This document shows, piece by piece, positions 34,357-42,372 of a DNA stretch of 64,000 nucleotides. The stretch's first letter is position 1, and each line of letters starts with the position of its first letter. A program made the position numbers and the translations under genes. The stretch is from Kitasatospora aureofaciens (GTDB taxonomy: Bacteria > Actinomycetota > Actinomycetes > Streptomycetales > Streptomycetaceae): assembly GCA_000720845.1 (NCBI GenBank), contig JODU01000017.1:124001-188000 (forward strand). The letters run 5' to 3'. Under the pieces are notes generated by a model. It searched no databases. It had not been told where the DNA came from and saw only the letters and a list, made by a program, of their open reading frames with translations.

Positions 34357-34371
34357 AATTGGTGACCAATT
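34357..34371. promoter_or_regulatory. GntR/FadR operator AATTGGTGACCAATT at the operon promoter
   Basis: A perfect 7-base-arm dyad around a central G, matching the TNGT-N-ACNA style of FadR-subfamily sites. It overlaps a possible -35 TTGGTG, with CTTAGC 18 bases downstream as a -10. It is 108 bases before the transporter ATG and 69 bases from the regulator's start. Repression of both directions would be natural. Confidence 0.7.
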
Positions 34372-34479
34372 TGGTCCGGAGGCTTAGCGTGAAGACGAAC
34401 CGGTCGGCCGCCCCCGTGGCGGACCACCCGGAGTGACCCAACCCGGACGGAGTTGTCCGGGCGAGCCGAGGAGTCGCCC

Positions 34480-35847
34480 ATGGGTGCCCAAGCGCCATCC
34501 GCGGCAGTCGAGAGAACTGCCATCAAGAAGGTCTCAGTACGTCTCGTGCCGTTCGTGGCGCTGATGTTCTTCGTGAACTACCTGGACCGCACGGCCGTCT
34601 CGTTCGCCGAACCGAACGGCATGGGACAGGACCTCGCCCTGACCGCCGCCCAGTTCGGCTTCGCGTCCGGGATCTTCTTCCTCGGCTACATCGTGCTCGA
34701 GGTCCCCAGCAACATGGCCCTGCACCGCTTCGGGGCCCGCCGCTGGCTGGCCAGGATCATGGTGACCTGGGGCATCGTCTCCCTCCTCTTCACCTGGGTC
34801 AGCAGCAGCGGCCAGCTCTACACGCTGCGCTTCCTGCTCGGCGTCGCCGAGGCCGGCTTCTTCCCCGGCGCCATCCTCTTCCTCAGCCAGTGGGTGCCCT
34901 CCCGCCACCGCACCAAGATCCTCGGCCTGTTCTACCTCGCCCAGCCGCTGACCACCGTCTTCGGCGCCCCGCTGGCGGGCTGGCTGATCGGCCGGCACGG
35001 ACTGTTCGGGCTGGAGGGCTGGCGGGTGATGTTCCTGTTCGTCTCGCTGCCCGCGATCGCCCTGGGCGTCATCGCCTGGTTCTACCTGATCGACAAGCCC
35101 GCCGACGCCAAGTGGCTCACCCCCGCCGAGCGCGACTGGCTGACCGCGGAGCTCGCCGCCGAGAACGCGCAGAAGACCGGCCACGAGGGCAAGCACGCCA
35201 AGGGCGACCTCAGGAAGGCCTTCACCAGCGGACGCGTCTGGACCCTCGCCGCCGTCTACTTCGGCTTCGTCTACGGCCTGTACGCCCTGGCCTTCTTCCT
35301 GCCGACGATCATCAACGGCTTCCAGGACCAGTACGACACCACCTTCAGCGTCATGGACAAGGCCTGGATCACCGCCATCCCGTACCTGCCCGCCGCCGTC
35401 GTCCTCTTCTTCTGGACCCGGCACGCCACCCGCCACGGCACCCGCACCTGGCACGTGGCAGGCCCGGCCGTCGTCGGCGGCGTGTCCATCCCGCTCGCCC
35501 TCTACATGGGCTCCCCGACCGCCACCGTCGCCGTCATCACCGTGACCGCCTGCGCCATCTTCGCCGCGCTGCCCGTCTTCTGGTCGGTGCCCTCCCGCTT
35601 CCTGACCGGCGCCGCCGCCGCGGCCGGCATCGCCCTGATCAACACCGCGGGCAACGTCGCCGGATTCGCCTCCAGCTACATCACGGGCTGGCTCAAGGAC
35701 TGGAGCGGCGCCTACTACCTGCCGCTCTACCTCGTCGGCTTCTTCATGCTGCTGTCCGCCGCGCTGATGATCCTGCTCGCCGCCCGCAACCGCACCGACG
35801 AGCCGGCCCCCGCTTCCGCACCCCAGGCCGAGGAGGCCCTGCGATGA
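34480..35847 (+). CDS. MFS transporter, anion:cation symporter family (acid-sugar import)
   Basis: A 455-residue major facilitator protein with 12 predicted helices. After the first helix it carries NYLDRTAVSFAEP, the ACS-family variant of the MFS signature, and the second helix has GFASGIFFLGYIVLEVPSN. ACS members import organic anions such as phthalate, tartrate, glucarate and other acid sugars by cation symport. First gene of a six-gene operon for acid-sugar breakdown; D-apionate or a related branched acid is the inferred substrate. GAGGAG precedes ATG 34480. Stop overlaps the next start (ATGA). Confidence 0.9.
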   Translation: MGAQAPSAAVERTAIKKVSVRLVPFVALMFFVNYLDRTAVSFAEPNGMGQDLALTAAQFGFASGIFFLGYIVLEVPSNMALHRFGARRWLARIMVTWGIVSLLFTWVSSSGQLYTLRFLLGVAEAGFFPGAILFLSQWVPSRHRTKILGLFYLAQPLTTVFGAPLAGWLIGRHGLFGLEGWRVMFLFVSLPAIALGVIAWFYLIDKPADAKWLTPAERDWLTAELAAENAQKTGHEGKHAKGDLRKAFTSGRVWTLAAVYFGFVYGLYALAFFLPTIINGFQDQYDTTFSVMDKAWITAIPYLPAAVVLFFWTRHATRHGTRTWHVAGPAVVGGVSIPLALYMGSPTATVAVITVTACAIFAALPVFWSVPSRFLTGAAAAAGIALINTAGNVAGFASSYITGWLKDWSGAYYLPLYLVGFFMLLSAALMILLAARNRTDEPAPASAPQAEEALR

Positions 35848-37595
35848 CCCGCCTGTTCAACGACCCGGCCGCCTTCGCCGACGAGGCGCTGGAGGGCTTC
35901 ACCGCCGCCCACCGGCGCTGGGTCCGGCCGGTCACCGGCGGCGTCGTACGGGCCACCGCCACCCCGGCCGGCCAGGTCGCCGTGGTGATCGGCGGCGGCT
36001 CGGGCCACTACCCCGCGTTCTCCGGCCTGGTCGGCCGCGGTCTGGCCCACGGCGCGGCCGTCGGGAACGTCTTCGCCTCGCCCTCCGCCCGGCAGATCCA
36101 CTCCGTGGCCAGGGCCGCGCACGGGGGCGGGGGAGTCCTGCTGATGTACGGCAACTACGCCGGTGACGTCCTGCACTTCGGACAGGCCGCCGAACGACTG
36201 GCCGCCGACGGCATCGAGACCCGGACGTTCGCCGTCGCCGACGACATCTCCAGCGCGGGCCCCGACGAGTCCGCCAAGCGCCGCGGCATCGCCGGTGACC
36301 TGCCCGTCTTCAAAGCGGCGGCGGCCGCGGCCGAGCAGGGCCTGCCTCTGCGGGAGGTGCTGCGCGTCGCCGAACGGGCGGGCGCCCGCACCCGCTCCTT
36401 CGGCATCGCCTTCTCCGGCTGCACGCTGCCCGGCGCCGACCACCCCCTGTTCACCGTCCCCGAGGCCCGGATGGCCGTCGGTCTGGGCATCCACGGCGAG
36501 CCCGGCATCGGCGAGGAGGCCTTGCCCACCGCCGACGAGGCGGCCCGGCTGCTGGTCGACACCCTGCTGAAGGAACTCCCCGAGGACGTCGCCGGCCCGG
36601 CGGGACAGCGTGCCGCGGTGATCCTCAACGGCCTCGGCTCCGTCAAGTACGAGGAGCTGTTCGTCGTCTACCGCAAGGTCGCGGCCCTGCTCGGCGACGC
36701 CGGAGTGGAGATCGTCGACCCCGAGGTCGGCGAACTGGTCACCAGCTTCGACATGGCAGGCATCTCGCTCACGCTGACCTGGCTGGACGACCGGCTGGAG
36801 GAGCTGTGGCGGGCCCCGGCCGACACGCCCGCCTACCGCAAGGGCGCCCTCGACGCCCCGGAGCCGGATCAGGACCGGACACCCGTGACCGCGGCCGCCC
36901 AGGACGCCGCCGCATCCGCGGACACCGCCGTACCCGCCGCCTCGGACGCCTCGCGCCGGACCGCCGCCACCGTGCTGGCCGCGCTGGACGCGGTGGCCCG
37001 GGTCGTCGACACCCACGCCGACGAACTCGGCCGGATCGACGCCGTGGCCGGCGACGGCGACCACGGCATCGGCATGCGGCGCGGCTCCACCGCCGCCCTC
37101 CGGGCCGCCACCGACGCCCACGGGCTCGGCGCGGGCGCCGGTACCGTCCTCACCCGCGCCGCCGACGCCTGGGCCGACAAGGCGGGCGGCACCTCCGGCG
37201 CCCTGTGGGGCACGATCCTGCGCTCCCTCGGCACGGCCCTCGGCGACCGGGACGCCCCGGACGCCGCCCGCGTCGCCGAAGGCGTGACGGAGGCCTGTGC
37301 CGCCGTACGCAGGCTGGGCGGGGCCGAGGCCGGCGACAAGACCATGGTCGACGTCCTCGTGCCCTTCGCCGACACGCTGGCCGCCGGCACGGCCGAGGGC
37401 CTGGCCCTCGCCGAAGCCTGGGACCGGGCCGCCACCACCGCCACCGCGGCCGCCGCCGGGACCGCGGACCTGCTGCCCCGCAGGGGCCGGGCCCGCCCGC
37501 ACGCCGAGAAGTCCCTCGGCACTCCCGACGCGGGAGCCCACTCACTCGCCCTGATCACCCGCGCCGTCCACGGCGCACTGCTCGACCACCACTGA
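35844..37595 (+). CDS. DhaK-DhaL fusion kinase, probable L-erythrulose 1-kinase
   Basis: A 583-residue single-chain kinase. Residues 1-335 are DhaK, with GGGSGHYPAFSG and the covalent substrate-binding His217 in GIHGEPGIG. An Ala/Asp linker covers about 335-375. Residues 375-583 are DhaL, with Mg-ATP binding Asp399, Asp404 and Asp406 in IDAVAGDGDHG and KAGGTSGALWG. The family phosphorylates dihydroxyacetone or erythrulose with ATP. Its neighbours (RpiB-like and TIM-like isomerases) match the LerK-LerI-DerI set, so L-erythrulose is preferred over dihydroxyacetone as substrate. This is inference from context. Confidence 0.9.
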   Translation: MTRLFNDPAAFADEALEGFTAAHRRWVRPVTGGVVRATATPAGQVAVVIGGGSGHYPAFSGLVGRGLAHGAAVGNVFASPSARQIHSVARAAHGGGGVLLMYGNYAGDVLHFGQAAERLAADGIETRTFAVADDISSAGPDESAKRRGIAGDLPVFKAAAAAAEQGLPLREVLRVAERAGARTRSFGIAFSGCTLPGADHPLFTVPEARMAVGLGIHGEPGIGEEALPTADEAARLLVDTLLKELPEDVAGPAGQRAAVILNGLGSVKYEELFVVYRKVAALLGDAGVEIVDPEVGELVTSFDMAGISLTLTWLDDRLEELWRAPADTPAYRKGALDAPEPDQDRTPVTAAAQDAAASADTAVPAASDASRRTAATVLAALDAVARVVDTHADELGRIDAVAGDGDHGIGMRRGSTAALRAATDAHGLGAGAGTVLTRAADAWADKAGGTSGALWGTILRSLGTALGDRDAPDAARVAEGVTEACAAVRRLGGAEAGDKTMVDVLVPFADTLAAGTAEGLALAEAWDRAATTATAAAAGTADLLPRRGRARPHAEKSLGTPDAGAHSLALITRAVHGALLDHH

Positions 37596-37606
37596 GGAAA
37601 GCCGCC

Positions 37607-38119
37607 ATGACCGACAAGCTCCGCATCGTCGTCGGCTCCGACGACGCCGGCCACCAGTACAAGGAAGTCCTCAAGCAGGACCTGCGCGCCAGCGCCCTGG
37701 TCGCCGAGGTCACCGACGTCGGCGTCGACGCCGACGGCCACACCGCCTACCCGAAGGTGGCCATCGCCGCCGCCGAGATGGTCGCCCGGGGCGAGGCCGA
37801 CCGCGCCCTGCTCGTGTGCGGCACCGGCCTCGGCGTCGCCATCGCCGCCAACAAGGTCAAGGGCATCCGCGCCGTCACCGCCCACGACTCCTTCTCCGTC
37901 GAGCGGGCGATCCTCTCCAACAACGCCCAGGTGCTCACCTTCGGCCAGCGCGTCGTCGGCCTCGAACTCGCCCGCCGGCTGGCCGCCGAGTGGCTCACCT
38001 ACCGCTTCGACGAGAGCTCCGCCTCGGCCGCCAAGGTCCAGCTGATGAGCGACTACGAGACCGCCGACGACGCCGGCGCGGCGGACGCGAACGCGGCCGG
38101 CGACGGGGCGGCCGCCTGA
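37607..38119 (+). CDS. RpiB-family isomerase, probable D-erythrulose 4-phosphate isomerase
   Basis: A 170-residue RpiB/LacAB-fold sugar-phosphate isomerase. The signature GSDDAGHQYKE opens the protein, Cys71 in VCGTGLGVAIAANKVKG is the expected catalytic base, and His93 follows in TAHDS. The last 25 residues are a Gly/Ala/Asp tail. Canonical RpiB interconverts ribose 5-phosphate and ribulose 5-phosphate; in tetrose pathways the DerI/EryI relatives convert D-erythrulose 4-phosphate to D-erythrose 4-phosphate. The operon favours the latter. GAGGAAAG lies upstream, 11 bases after the kinase. Confidence 0.9.
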   Translation: MTDKLRIVVGSDDAGHQYKEVLKQDLRASALVAEVTDVGVDADGHTAYPKVAIAAAEMVARGEADRALLVCGTGLGVAIAANKVKGIRAVTAHDSFSVERAILSNNAQVLTFGQRVVGLELARRLAAEWLTYRFDESSASAAKVQLMSDYETADDAGAADANAAGDGAAA

Positions 38120-38898
38120 TGCCCGCCCCCGCACCGTCGCCCGTGCTGCTGGGGGTGAGCCTCAAGATGTACTTCGGCCACCACCAGACGCTCAACTGGT
38201 CCCGCAGGATCGCCGCCCTCGCCGAGCACCACCCCGCCGTCACCTCCGGCGCCGCCCGCCTCTTCGTCCTCCCCGCCTTCCCGGCCCTGGTCCCCGCCAC
38301 CGGCATCCTCGCCCCCTACGGCGTCGCCCTCGGCGCCCAGGACATCGCCACCGAGGACAGCGGCCCCTACACCGGTGAGGTCGGCGGCCCTGTCCTCAAG
38401 GAGATCGGCTGCCGCTACGCCGAGGTCGGCCACGCCGAGCGCCGCCGCCTGTACGGCGAGGGCGACACCGTGGTCGCCGCCAAGACCGCCGCCGCCCTGC
38501 GCAACGGCCTCACCCCCGTCCTGTGCGTCGGCGAACGCGACGAGGCCGACCCGGCCGACGCCGCCGCCCGCACGGTCGCCGAGGTCGAACGCCTGCTCGG
38601 CGGCCTGCGCGGCGCGGTCGTGCTCGCCTACGAACCCCAGTGGGCCATCGGCGCCCCCGAGCCCGCCTCCGCCGACCACATCGCGGCCGTGTGCACCGCG
38701 CTGCGCGGCTGGCTCGACTCCCACCCCGGGCACGCCGGTTCCACCGTCATCTACGGCGGCAGCGCGGGCCCCGGCCTGCTGACCCGGCTGGCCGGCACCG
38801 CCGAGGGCCTGTTCCTCGGCCGCTTCGCCCACGACCCGGCGAACGTGGAGGCGATCCTCGACGAGATCCGCTCCCCGGCCCCGGCGGCGGTGGCGTGA
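38119..38898 (+). CDS. TIM-like isomerase, probable L-erythrulose 1-phosphate isomerase
   Basis: A 259-residue triosephosphate-isomerase-fold protein. Catalytic residues are recognisable: Lys16 in SLKMYFG, His105 in VGHAERR, and Glu172 in AYEPQWAIG, with the phosphate loop IYGGSAGPG and a C-terminal GLFLGRFAHD. The usual Asn before the Lys in NxK is Ser14. A divergent TIM next to an erythrulose kinase and an RpiB matches LerI, which converts L-erythrulose 1-phosphate to D-erythrulose 4-phosphate. It could instead be a second TIM for triose phosphates. TGATG overlap with the RpiB stop. Confidence 0.88.
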   Translation: MPAPAPSPVLLGVSLKMYFGHHQTLNWSRRIAALAEHHPAVTSGAARLFVLPAFPALVPATGILAPYGVALGAQDIATEDSGPYTGEVGGPVLKEIGCRYAEVGHAERRRLYGEGDTVVAAKTAAALRNGLTPVLCVGERDEADPADAAARTVAEVERLLGGLRGAVVLAYEPQWAIGAPEPASADHIAAVCTALRGWLDSHPGHAGSTVIYGGSAGPGLLTRLAGTAEGLFLGRFAHDPANVEAILDEIRSPAPAAVA

Positions 38899-39707
38899 TG
38901 GCGTACGGCATCAGCACCTACGCCTACTTCTGGCGCGTCTCGGACCGCGCCCCCGAGCCGATGAGCCTGCCGGAGATGCTCCGCGACACGGCGGAACTGG
39001 GCGGCGAGGTCTTCCAGATCTGCGACTACGCGCCCATCGAGTCCTACGACCGCGCGCGGCTCACCGACCTCCGCGACACCGCCGCGGACCTCGGACTGAC
39101 CCTTGAACTCGGCACCCGGGGCGTCCGTCCCGAACACCTGCTCACCTACCTCGACATGGCGGGCGAACTGGGCGTCACCCTGGTCCGCTCCATGCTCAAC
39201 ACGGCCGGCCACCGTCCGGACACCACCGAGGCGGTGACGCTCCTGAAGGAGGCCGTGGCCCGCTACGCCGACGCGGGCGTCACCCTCGGCCTGGAGACCT
39301 ACGAGCAGGTCGCCACCGACGACCTGGTGAGCGTCGTACGCGCCGTCGACGATCCACACCTCGGCATCGTCCTCGACCCCGGCAACAGCGTCGCCCGGCT
39401 GGAACGCCCCGCCGACGTGGTCCGCGCCACCGCGCCGTACGTGGTCAACATCCACGTCAAGGACTTCGCCTTCACCCGCCGCGACGGCTGGGTCGGCTTC
39501 ACCTACGCCGGCTGCCCGCTCGGGGAGGGCCTCCTGGACCACGACGGCATGATCGCCGCCGTACACGCCGCCCGGCCGGGGGACCGCGGCGTCAACCAGA
39601 TCGTGGAGCACTGGCTCCCGTGGCAGGACGAGGGCTACGACGCCACCGCCCGGCTCGAACACCAGTGGACGCAGCACAGCATCAACACCCTCCTGAGGAG
39701 CAAGTAA
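38898..39707 (+). CDS. Xylose-isomerase-fold protein, probable 3-oxo-isoapionate decarboxylase
   Basis: A 269-residue TIM-barrel protein of the AP-endonuclease-2 / sugar isomerase superfamily. The metal site can be traced as Glu133 (GLETYEQ), Asp160 (IVLDPGNS), His186 (NIHVKDF) and Glu237 (IVEHWLPW). Members include epimerases and isomerases, and OiaC, a 3-oxo-isoapionate decarboxylase producing L-erythrulose in D-apionate degradation. With the erythrulose kinase and two isomerases in the same operon, OiaC is the function that would close the pathway. Start and stop overlap neighbours by one base each (TGATG and TAATG). Confidence 0.85.
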   Translation: MAYGISTYAYFWRVSDRAPEPMSLPEMLRDTAELGGEVFQICDYAPIESYDRARLTDLRDTAADLGLTLELGTRGVRPEHLLTYLDMAGELGVTLVRSMLNTAGHRPDTTEAVTLLKEAVARYADAGVTLGLETYEQVATDDLVSVVRAVDDPHLGIVLDPGNSVARLERPADVVRATAPYVVNIHVKDFAFTRRDGWVGFTYAGCPLGEGLLDHDGMIAAVHAARPGDRGVNQIVEHWLPWQDEGYDATARLEHQWTQHSINTLLRSK

Positions 39708-40582
39708 TGGCCACCGAGATCCAGACCCGCGCCGACGTGCAGACCGTCGCCGTCATCGGGGCCGCCGGCAAGATGGGCCAGCGTGTCTCCAACAACCTGG
39801 TCGGGAGCGACTTCCGGGTGCTCTTCAGCGAGGCCTCGCCCAAGGGCCAGGAGCTGATCCGCGACCTCGGCCGGGAACTGACCGAATCCGCCGCCGCCGC
39901 GGCCGAGGCCGACGTCGTCATCCTCGCCGTGCCCGACGTGGTCCTCGGCAAGGTCTCCGAGGAACTCGTGCCGCTCATGAAGCCGGGCACCGTCGTCCTC
40001 ACCCTCGACCCGGCCGCCGCCTACGCCGGACTGCTCTTCGCCCGCGACGACATCCACTACGCCTGCGCCCACCCCTGCCACCCCTCGGTGTTCCTGGAGC
40101 GCACCACCAAGGAGGAGTGGCAGGACACCTTCGGCGGCATCGCCGCCCCGCAGGAGGTCGTCGCCGCCTACGAAGGCGGGGACCCGGCCAAGCAGGAGCT
40201 CGCCGACTCCGTCGTCCGCGTCATGTACGCCCCGGTCGTCGACGTCCACTGGGTCACCGTCAAGCAGCTCGCCGTGCTGGAGCCGACCCTCGTGGAGACC
40301 ATCGCCTGCATGGTCGGCGCCCTGCTCACCGAGGCCCTGCACGAGACCGTCCACACCGTCGGCGTCCCCGAGAAGGCGGCCCGCGCGATGCTGCTCGGCC
40401 ACACCCAGGTCGCCCTCGCCAACACCCTGAAGGGCTCCAACCCCTTCTCGGACGCCTGCCTGATCGCCATGGACTACGGCCGGGAGTCCATCGTGCGCGA
40501 GGACTGGAAGAAGGTCTTCGACGACGAGGAACTGGACAAGGTCATCACGCGCATGCTGAAGATCAAGGAGATCAAGCGCTGA
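39707..40582 (+). CDS. Rossmann dehydrogenase, probable D-apionate oxidoisomerase
   Basis: A 291-residue NAD-binding protein. The N-terminal Rossmann loop is VAVIGAAGKMG (Gly18 to Gly24). A helical C-terminal domain (about 175-291) has QLAVLEPTLVETIACMVGALLTEAL, and ANTLKGSNPFSDACLIAMDYG. The form resembles ketol-acid reductoisomerase-like and 6-phosphogluconate-dehydrogenase-like enzymes, as recalled for ApnO, the D-apionate oxidoisomerase. Last gene of the operon, followed by a strong terminator. The specific reaction is inferred from operon partners. Confidence 0.85.
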   Translation: MATEIQTRADVQTVAVIGAAGKMGQRVSNNLVGSDFRVLFSEASPKGQELIRDLGRELTESAAAAAEADVVILAVPDVVLGKVSEELVPLMKPGTVVLTLDPAAAYAGLLFARDDIHYACAHPCHPSVFLERTTKEEWQDTFGGIAAPQEVVAAYEGGDPAKQELADSVVRVMYAPVVDVHWVTVKQLAVLEPTLVETIACMVGALLTEALHETVHTVGVPEKAARAMLLGHTQVALANTLKGSNPFSDACLIAMDYGRESIVREDWKKVFDDEELDKVITRMLKIKEIKR

Positions 40583-40602
40583 CCGCACCGCACCCGAACG
40601 GA

Positions 40603-40636
40603 CGACGCCGGAGCCCCGTACGGGCCTCCGGCGTCG
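40603..40636. terminator. Terminator after the acid-sugar operon
   Basis: CGACGCCGGAG and CTCCGGCGTCG form a perfect 11-base-pair stem with a 12-base loop that can pair further (CCC with GGG). It lies between the convergent operon and peptidase gene. Confidence 0.75.
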
Positions 40637-40642
40637 CCGTCG

Positions 40643-41368
40643 TCAGGCGCGGGTGTCGAACTCGGCTCGCACCGTGAGCAGTTCGGAAAGGTCCGAGCCC
40701 ACCGCCAGCTCGCGCGGGGCCGTGCCCCGGCGGAACAGCCGGGCGTCGCGCTCACCGCCGAGCACCGCCCGGTCGCCCTCGACCCGCAGCCACGAACCCT
40801 CCCGCAGGCCCAGCACGGGCACGTCGTTCTCCTCCAGGAACTCCGTGAGCCGCTGCTCGCGGGTCTCGCCCTTGTGCGTCGAGCCGGGGTCCGGGTCGAG
40901 GTAGTGCGGATTGATCTGGAACGGGACCAGCCCGAGCGTCTCGAAGGACGGCGGCTCGACGATCGGCATGTCGTTGGTGGTGCGCAACGAGGGCGCCGCC
41001 ATGTTGGTCCCGGCACTGGCCCCCATGTACGGCAGCCCGCCGCTCACGGCCTCGGTCAGCGCATCCCGCAGCCCCGTGCGGTACAGCGCGGCGAGCAGCC
41101 GGAAGGAGTTGCCGCCGCCGACGAACACGGCGTCCGCCTCGCCGAGCCGTGCGAGCGGGTCGCCGCCCTCGTGCACGCCCCGCACGTCGATCCCGGCGCC
41201 GGCGAGCGCGCCGCGGACCCGGGCGGTGTAGGCGTCGTGGTCGGCCAGCGCGTACGGGACGAAGGCCAGCCGGGCCCCGGCGGGCAGGAAGCCGGTCACG
41301 GTGTCGAGGGCGTGTTCCAGGTAGCCGCGGCCGTGCTGGGTGGAGTTGGACAGGAGCAGGAGGTTCAC
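40643..41368 (-). CDS. pepE: Peptidase E-like serine peptidase (family S51)
   Basis: A 241-residue protein with the GATase1-like fold of aspartyl dipeptidase. The nucleophile is Ser118 in YMGASAGTNMA and His155 lies in QINPHYLD; FVGGGNSFRLL precedes the nucleophile. PepE enzymes hydrolyse Asp-Xaa dipeptides. Length is the family's usual 230-240. GTG start at 41368, with GAGGAAGA upstream. It lies 39 bases downstream of the IclR gene on the same strand, so the two may be cotranscribed. Confidence 0.9.
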   Translation of the reverse strand: MNLLLLSNSTQHGRGYLEHALDTVTGFLPAGARLAFVPYALADHDAYTARVRGALAGAGIDVRGVHEGGDPLARLGEADAVFVGGGNSFRLLAALYRTGLRDALTEAVSGGLPYMGASAGTNMAAPSLRTTNDMPIVEPPSFETLGLVPFQINPHYLDPDPGSTHKGETREQRLTEFLEENDVPVLGLREGSWLRVEGDRAVLGGERDARLFRRGTAPRELAVGSDLSELLTVRAEFDTRA

Positions 41369-41407
41369 GGGGGTCTTCCTCGTCGACGGGGGTGGATCGG
41401 TGGTGCG

Positions 41408-42241
41408 TCAGGACGTACGGGGGGCGCGCGGGCGCCGGTGGTGCTGGGGCGGGTGGGTCAGGCGCTGCTCCAGCAGCCGGGCGGCGCGGCGCAGCACCTC
41501 CAGCCGGTCCTCGGGCCCCTCGGGGAAGCGCTCCTTGGCGGCGCCGAGGCTGAGGCTGCCGTAGGGCTCCGAGCCGAGGAACACCGGCATGGCGACCGTG
41601 CCGATGCCGGCGTCGTACTCGCCGACCGTCCAGGCGTAGCCCTGCGCGCGGACGGTGCGGAACTCGCGCTCCAGCTGGTCCGGGTCGGTGACCGTGCGCT
41701 CGGTGAAGCGCGCCATCGGGCGCCCGCGGAAGAGCCGGTGGCGCTGCTCGTCGGGCAGGAAAGCGTAGAACGACTTGCTGGTGGCGCCCGCGTGCGCCGG
41801 GTACAGCTCGCCGACCAGCGGGTAGTAGCGCAGCGGTCCTTCCTCGCCCTCGACGGCCGCGACACAGCGCATGTGGAAGCTGTCGGGCAGGCAGAAGAGC
41901 ACCGTGTCCCCGGTGGCGGCCCGCAACTCCTGGAGCACCGGTTCGGCCAGCAGCTCCAGCGAGCCGGAACGCTCCCACAGCCGGCCCAGGCGCAGGGCGG
42001 CCGGGCCGATCCGGTAGCGGCGGGTCGCGGGGTCGGAGACCAGGAAACCGCGGCCCGCGAGAGTGGACAGCAGACGCTGGGCGACCGAGGTGTCCCAGCC
42101 GAACTCGGCGGCGATCTCGGTGACGCCCCAGTCCGGGCGGGTGCGCTCGAAGGCCAGCAGCACCAGCAGGGCGCGGTCGACGGTCTGCAGCGCCCCGGCC
42201 GGCGTCCTGCGGTCCACGGGCTCCACCGGGCGACCGGACAT
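41408..42241 (-). CDS. IclR-family transcriptional regulator
   Basis: A 277-residue regulator: N-terminal winged helix-turn-helix (LLVLLAFERTRPDWGVTEIAAEFGWDTSVAQRLLSTL) and an IclR effector domain (about 95-255) with ATGDTVLFCL, HAGATSKSFYAFLP and IGTVAMPVFLG. A His/Arg/Pro-rich tail closes the protein. GAGGAG precedes the ATG. It is divergent from the DUF1177-NCS1-M20 operon with a repeated 12-mer in the spacer, so that operon is the probable target. Confidence 0.93.
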   Translation of the reverse strand: MSGRPVEPVDRRTPAGALQTVDRALLVLLAFERTRPDWGVTEIAAEFGWDTSVAQRLLSTLAGRGFLVSDPATRRYRIGPAALRLGRLWERSGSLELLAEPVLQELRAATGDTVLFCLPDSFHMRCVAAVEGEEGPLRYYPLVGELYPAHAGATSKSFYAFLPDEQRHRLFRGRPMARFTERTVTDPDQLEREFRTVRAQGYAWTVGEYDAGIGTVAMPVFLGSEPYGSLSLGAAKERFPEGPEDRLEVLRRAARLLEQRLTHPPQHHRRPRAPRTS

Positions 42242-42281
42242 GGCGGCTCCTCTCCCTCACATCTCAGCATGCAGACCCGTA

Positions 42282-42313
42282 TTGCAGATAACGGGAAACA
42301 GTTGCGGACAACG
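42282..42313. promoter_or_regulatory. Direct repeats TTGC(A/G)GA(T/C)AACG, probable IclR site
   Basis: TTGCAGATAACG (42282-42293) and TTGCGGACAACG (42302-42313) match at 10 of 12 positions and are 20 bases apart, about two helical turns. They lie between the divergent IclR and DUF1177 genes. CCCGT and ACGGG (42276-42295) also form an inverted repeat across the first copy. Confidence 0.6.
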
Positions 42314-42372
42314 CTAGTCCATCCCGAACCTGCTGGGAGCACCGCCCCCGGTGCGGATCAGGAGAACTGCCC

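Noticed and set aside
34890..35840. Plus-strand frame joined to the DhaK-DhaL gene that would extend it N-terminally by about 318 residues
   Set aside because: This part overlaps the MFS transporter in another frame and is Arg/Pro-rich. ATG 35844 fits the DhaK N-terminus and the ATGA overlap.
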